Source of the DNA: Sphingomonadales bacterium | GTDB taxonomy: Bacteria > Pseudomonadota > Alphaproteobacteria > Sphingomonadales > Sphingomonadaceae | Length of the DNA: 64,000 bases | Direction of reading: 5' to 3' | Assembly: GCA_016707885.1 (NCBI GenBank) | Contig: JADJGU010000001.1 | Location: 1-64,000 of the forward strand | Shown here: positions 62,022-64,000 of the stretch, piece by piece | How positions within the stretch are numbered: the first letter of the stretch is position 1 | How the letters are laid out: each line of letters starts with the position of its first letter | Notes under the pieces: model-generated | Databases searched by the model: none | Told to the model about the DNA's origin: nothing | Seen by the model: only the letters and a program-made list of their open reading frames with translations | Made by a program: the position numbers and the translations under genes

Positions 62022-62660
62022 TTATTTGGCTGGAGCGGCTGCGGCCTCCTTGGCGGCATCAGCCGGTGCGGCAGCAGCCGCTTCCCCACCTTCTGCCTGT
62101 GCAGCGCCTTCGGCAGGCGCGGCTTCAGCAGCAGGAGCCGCGGGTAGCGGCAGATTCGAACCCTGTGCATTGAGATAGAGCAACAAAGCTGCACGCTCTT
62201 CAGGATTTCCGAGACCAGCAAAGCTCATCTTGGTGCCGGGTGCATATTTTTTCGGGTTAGCCAGCCATTTATCCATGCCTTCCCAATCCCAGTTACCCGG
62301 AACACCCTTCAGCGCGTCCGAATAAGCAAAGCCGGGTACGTGTCCATGCGCTTTGCCCATGGCGGCATAAAGGTTAGGACCAACGCCATTGGCACCGCCT
62401 TGGTTGATCGTGTGGCAGGCGGTGCATTTTTTGAAAATCGCTTCACCCTTGGCAATGTCGGCGCTGGCTAGCAATGTAGCGAGCGGAACAGCGGCAGCGG
62501 CACCACCGCCTCCGCTTTCAACGCCCTGTATGACATAGCCCTGCTTGCCTTCACCCGGCACTTCACCGTGGATCACTTTTCCGAAAAGGATCGACGAACC
62601 GAGTGCGACAATGCCCGCAGCCAAAACCCAGCCAGCGATGGTGTTATTGCGATCGACCAT
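62022..62660 (-). CDS. cycM: Membrane-anchored class I cytochrome c
   Basis: A 212-residue cytochrome with an uncleaved N-terminal helix (GWVLAAGIVALGSSILFG), one heme site CTACH, the axial Met in PGTKMSFAG, and an Ala/Pro/Glu-rich C-terminal tail of about 55 residues. The layout is that of CycM/cytochrome c-552 proteins that link the bc1 complex to cytochrome oxidase in alphaproteobacteria. The low-complexity tail is unusual in length. Next to pheA, as in other sphingomonads. Confidence 0.85.
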   Translation of the reverse strand: MVDRNNTIAGWVLAAGIVALGSSILFGKVIHGEVPGEGKQGYVIQGVESGGGGAAAAVPLATLLASADIAKGEAIFKKCTACHTINQGGANGVGPNLYAAMGKAHGHVPGFAYSDALKGVPGNWDWEGMDKWLANPKKYAPGTKMSFAGLGNPEERAALLLYLNAQGSNLPLPAAPAAEAAPAEGAAQAEGGEAAAAAPADAAKEAAAAPAK

Positions 62661-62808
62661 GATAAAAGCCCTGATTCATACGTTGTGAGCCGGTTGAGTG
62701 CGGCTCCGGTTGATTCCCCACGCTCCTCTAGTCTGGCTGCTTGGGTGGTGCAATAGGCCAAATCCTGCTTGCTAGCGCCTTTTCGCTAGCCTATCGGCCA
62801 GCCCCACT

Positions 62809-63703
62809 ATGGAGAGCTTCCCAAAGAGCGCCCTCGCCCGTGTCGAGGAAATGACCAAGGTCGCAGCTGCAAACCCCGCACGTGCGGTTTCCTTTCAGGG
62901 TGCACCGGGGGCGAACTCGCATCTGGCTGCGCTTGAAATCGACCCGGATTGCCTGCCAGTCCCCTGCTTTTCGTTTGAGGACGCGATTGATGCGGTGAAA
63001 GAAGGCAGAGCGGCGCGGGCAGTGATTCCGATCGAAAATTCGCTGCATGGGCGTGTGGCGGATATACATTTCCTACTGCCGGAAAGCGGATTGTCGATAA
63101 TCGGCGAGCATTTCATGCGTATCCGCCATTGTTTGATGGCAAAGCATGCAGATGCCAAACTGACGACCGCAATGAGCCACCCCCAAGCCCTTGGCCAATG
63201 CCGCCATTATCTGCGCGCCAAGGGCATTACGCCAATCGCCTATGCCGACACCGCCGCTGCGGCATCTTTTGTGGCAGATAGCGACGACGAGGGCGCAGCT
63301 GCCGTGGCACCACCGATCGCTGCTGGCATATATGGGCTGGAGATGATTCAGGAAGGCATTGAGGATGATGACCGCAACACCACGCGGTTCGTTGTGCTTT
63401 CCCGCGAGCCTGTGACACCTGATCCGAGACGATGGCTCCCTGATGACGACCTTTATCTTCGAGGTGAAGAACATCCCAGCCGCACTCTATAAGGCAATGG
63501 GCGGTTTTGCGACAAATGGCGTTAACATGACCAAGCTCGAAAGCTATCAGAACGGTGCGAGCTTCGCGGCAACCGAATTCTTCGCCGATATCGAGGGAGC
63601 ACCGGGCAACCCTGCGGTCGACCGCGCGCTCGAAGAATTGGCTTTCCACTGCAACAAGGTACGCCTGCTTGGCACCTACAAGCAGGAACGCAAAAGGGGT
63701 TAG
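62809..63703 (+). pseudogene. pheA: Prephenate dehydratase, single frameshift
   Basis: The N-terminal catalytic domain (VSFQGAPGANSHLAAL, PIENSLHGRVADIH, NTTRFVVLSRE) and the C-terminal ACT domain (MTTFIFEVKNIPAALYKAMG, GVNMTKLESYQ) lie in two different frames that meet near 63430. One extra A in CCGAGACGATGG restores the usual DGSLMTTF junction when removed. The intact protein would be about 297 residues and make phenylpyruvate for phenylalanine, with feedback through ACT. Phenylalanine synthesis needs this gene unless another copy exists, so a base-calling error is quite likely. Confidence 0.85.
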
Positions 63704-64000
63704 GAAACCGCTTCGTCAACCTTTGCGGGTTCGGCGAAGATCATCACGGGTTTGCCTTCCAGTTGATGCGGATCCGGATGGCCTGCAGCACGGTTTTTGT
63801 CGCGCTTTTGCACATTCCAGACCAGACCTAGCTTGCCCAAAGTTTCAATCGTCCAGCCGTTGAAATCCAGCTCCCACCAGCTGACATGGTTGCTCGCCGC
63901 GCGGGGTTGGGCATGGTGGTTGTTGTGCCAGCCGTCGCCTAAAGTCAGTATAGAAATGAACCAGTTATTGGTCGCTTTTCCAACATCATGATAACGGCGA
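63700..64000 (-). CDS. Fatty-acid desaturase (delta-9 acyl-CoA type), C-terminal part
   Basis: The minus strand is open from the window edge to a TAA at 63700 and gives the last 99 or so residues. They contain the third histidine box WHNNHH preceded by ISILTLGDG, then HVSWWELDFNGWTIETLGKLGLVWNVQ, the usual end of membrane delta-9 desaturases. The di-iron enzyme introduces a double bond in the acyl chain. The start lies beyond the window. Its last bases overlap the pheA stop, tail to tail. Confidence 0.88.
   Translation of the reverse strand, partial: RRYHDVGKATNNWFISILTLGDGWHNNHHAQPRAASNHVSWWELDFNGWTIETLGKLGLVWNVQKRDKNRAAGHPDPHQLEGKPVMIFAEPAKVDEAVS

Overview
The window looks like a piece of a sphingomonad (Alphaproteobacteria, Sphingomonadales) chromosome of fairly high G+C. 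This is an inference from gene content: a TonB-receptor-centred sugar locus with flavin-dependent halogenases, a hisZ-purA neighbourhood, a cytochrome c/pheA pair, and the dispersed palindromic repeats common in that order. No rRNA or marker gene here fixes the genus.

Layout. (1) 1-4.8 kb: the end of an FtsX-type permease, then a molybdenum-hydroxylase cluster. It has an iorA/iorB pair fused by an internal deletion, a mocA-like cytidylyltransferase and a convergent xdhC. (2) 4.8-19.8 kb: a maltose/starch utilisation locus. A leftward operon with 4-bp overlaps at most junctions encodes a TonB receptor, a halogenase, a periplasmic alpha-amylase, a GH13 alpha-glucosidase, a GH97 alpha-glucosidase, an esterase and a second halogenase. 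It faces a LacI-type regulator and an MFS sugar transporter, with TACGTAT-type operator candidates on both flanks. (3) 20.1-25.4 kb: the most interesting block. Five exported proteins resemble the Pseudomonas Fap functional-amyloid system in architecture. They are an Asn/Ser/Asp-rich repeat protein, two small exported proteins carrying double-glycine leader motifs behind Sec signals, a periplasmic C39 peptidase, and an outer-membrane barrel with an N-terminal coiled coil. A Crp/Fnr regulator is coupled to the barrel gene and a stand-alone LuxR-type HTH protein is transcribed divergently. (4) 25.5-28.4 kb: a decayed or error-containing IS3-family element, a P4-type integrase and tRNA-Leu(CAG), which together look like the edge of a genomic island. 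(5) 28.6-33.5 kb: a crystallin-fold secreted protein, a META-domain protein, and a restriction-modification gene broken by homopolymer frameshifts and invaded by two palindromic elements. (6) 33.5-64 kb: mostly housekeeping genes: a complex-I NDUFA9-like protein, uppP, gltD-gltB, putA, rpmB, an acyl-CoA dehydrogenase, a haloalkane dehalogenase, a secreted trypsin-like protease, purA, hisZ, serA, serC, msrQ-like, an extensin-like lipoprotein, a LOG-family enzyme, two c-type cytochromes, pheA (frameshifted) and the end of a fatty-acid desaturase.

Caution on quality. At least nine single-base indels, nearly all in short homopolymers, break genes that otherwise read cleanly (the IS genes, the R-M gene, a hydrolase, pheA). 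Together with the deletions in iorA/iorB this may reflect sequencing or assembly error rather than biology, and raw reads would settle it. All functional statements come from reading the sequence and from knowledge of the families; no database search was run.
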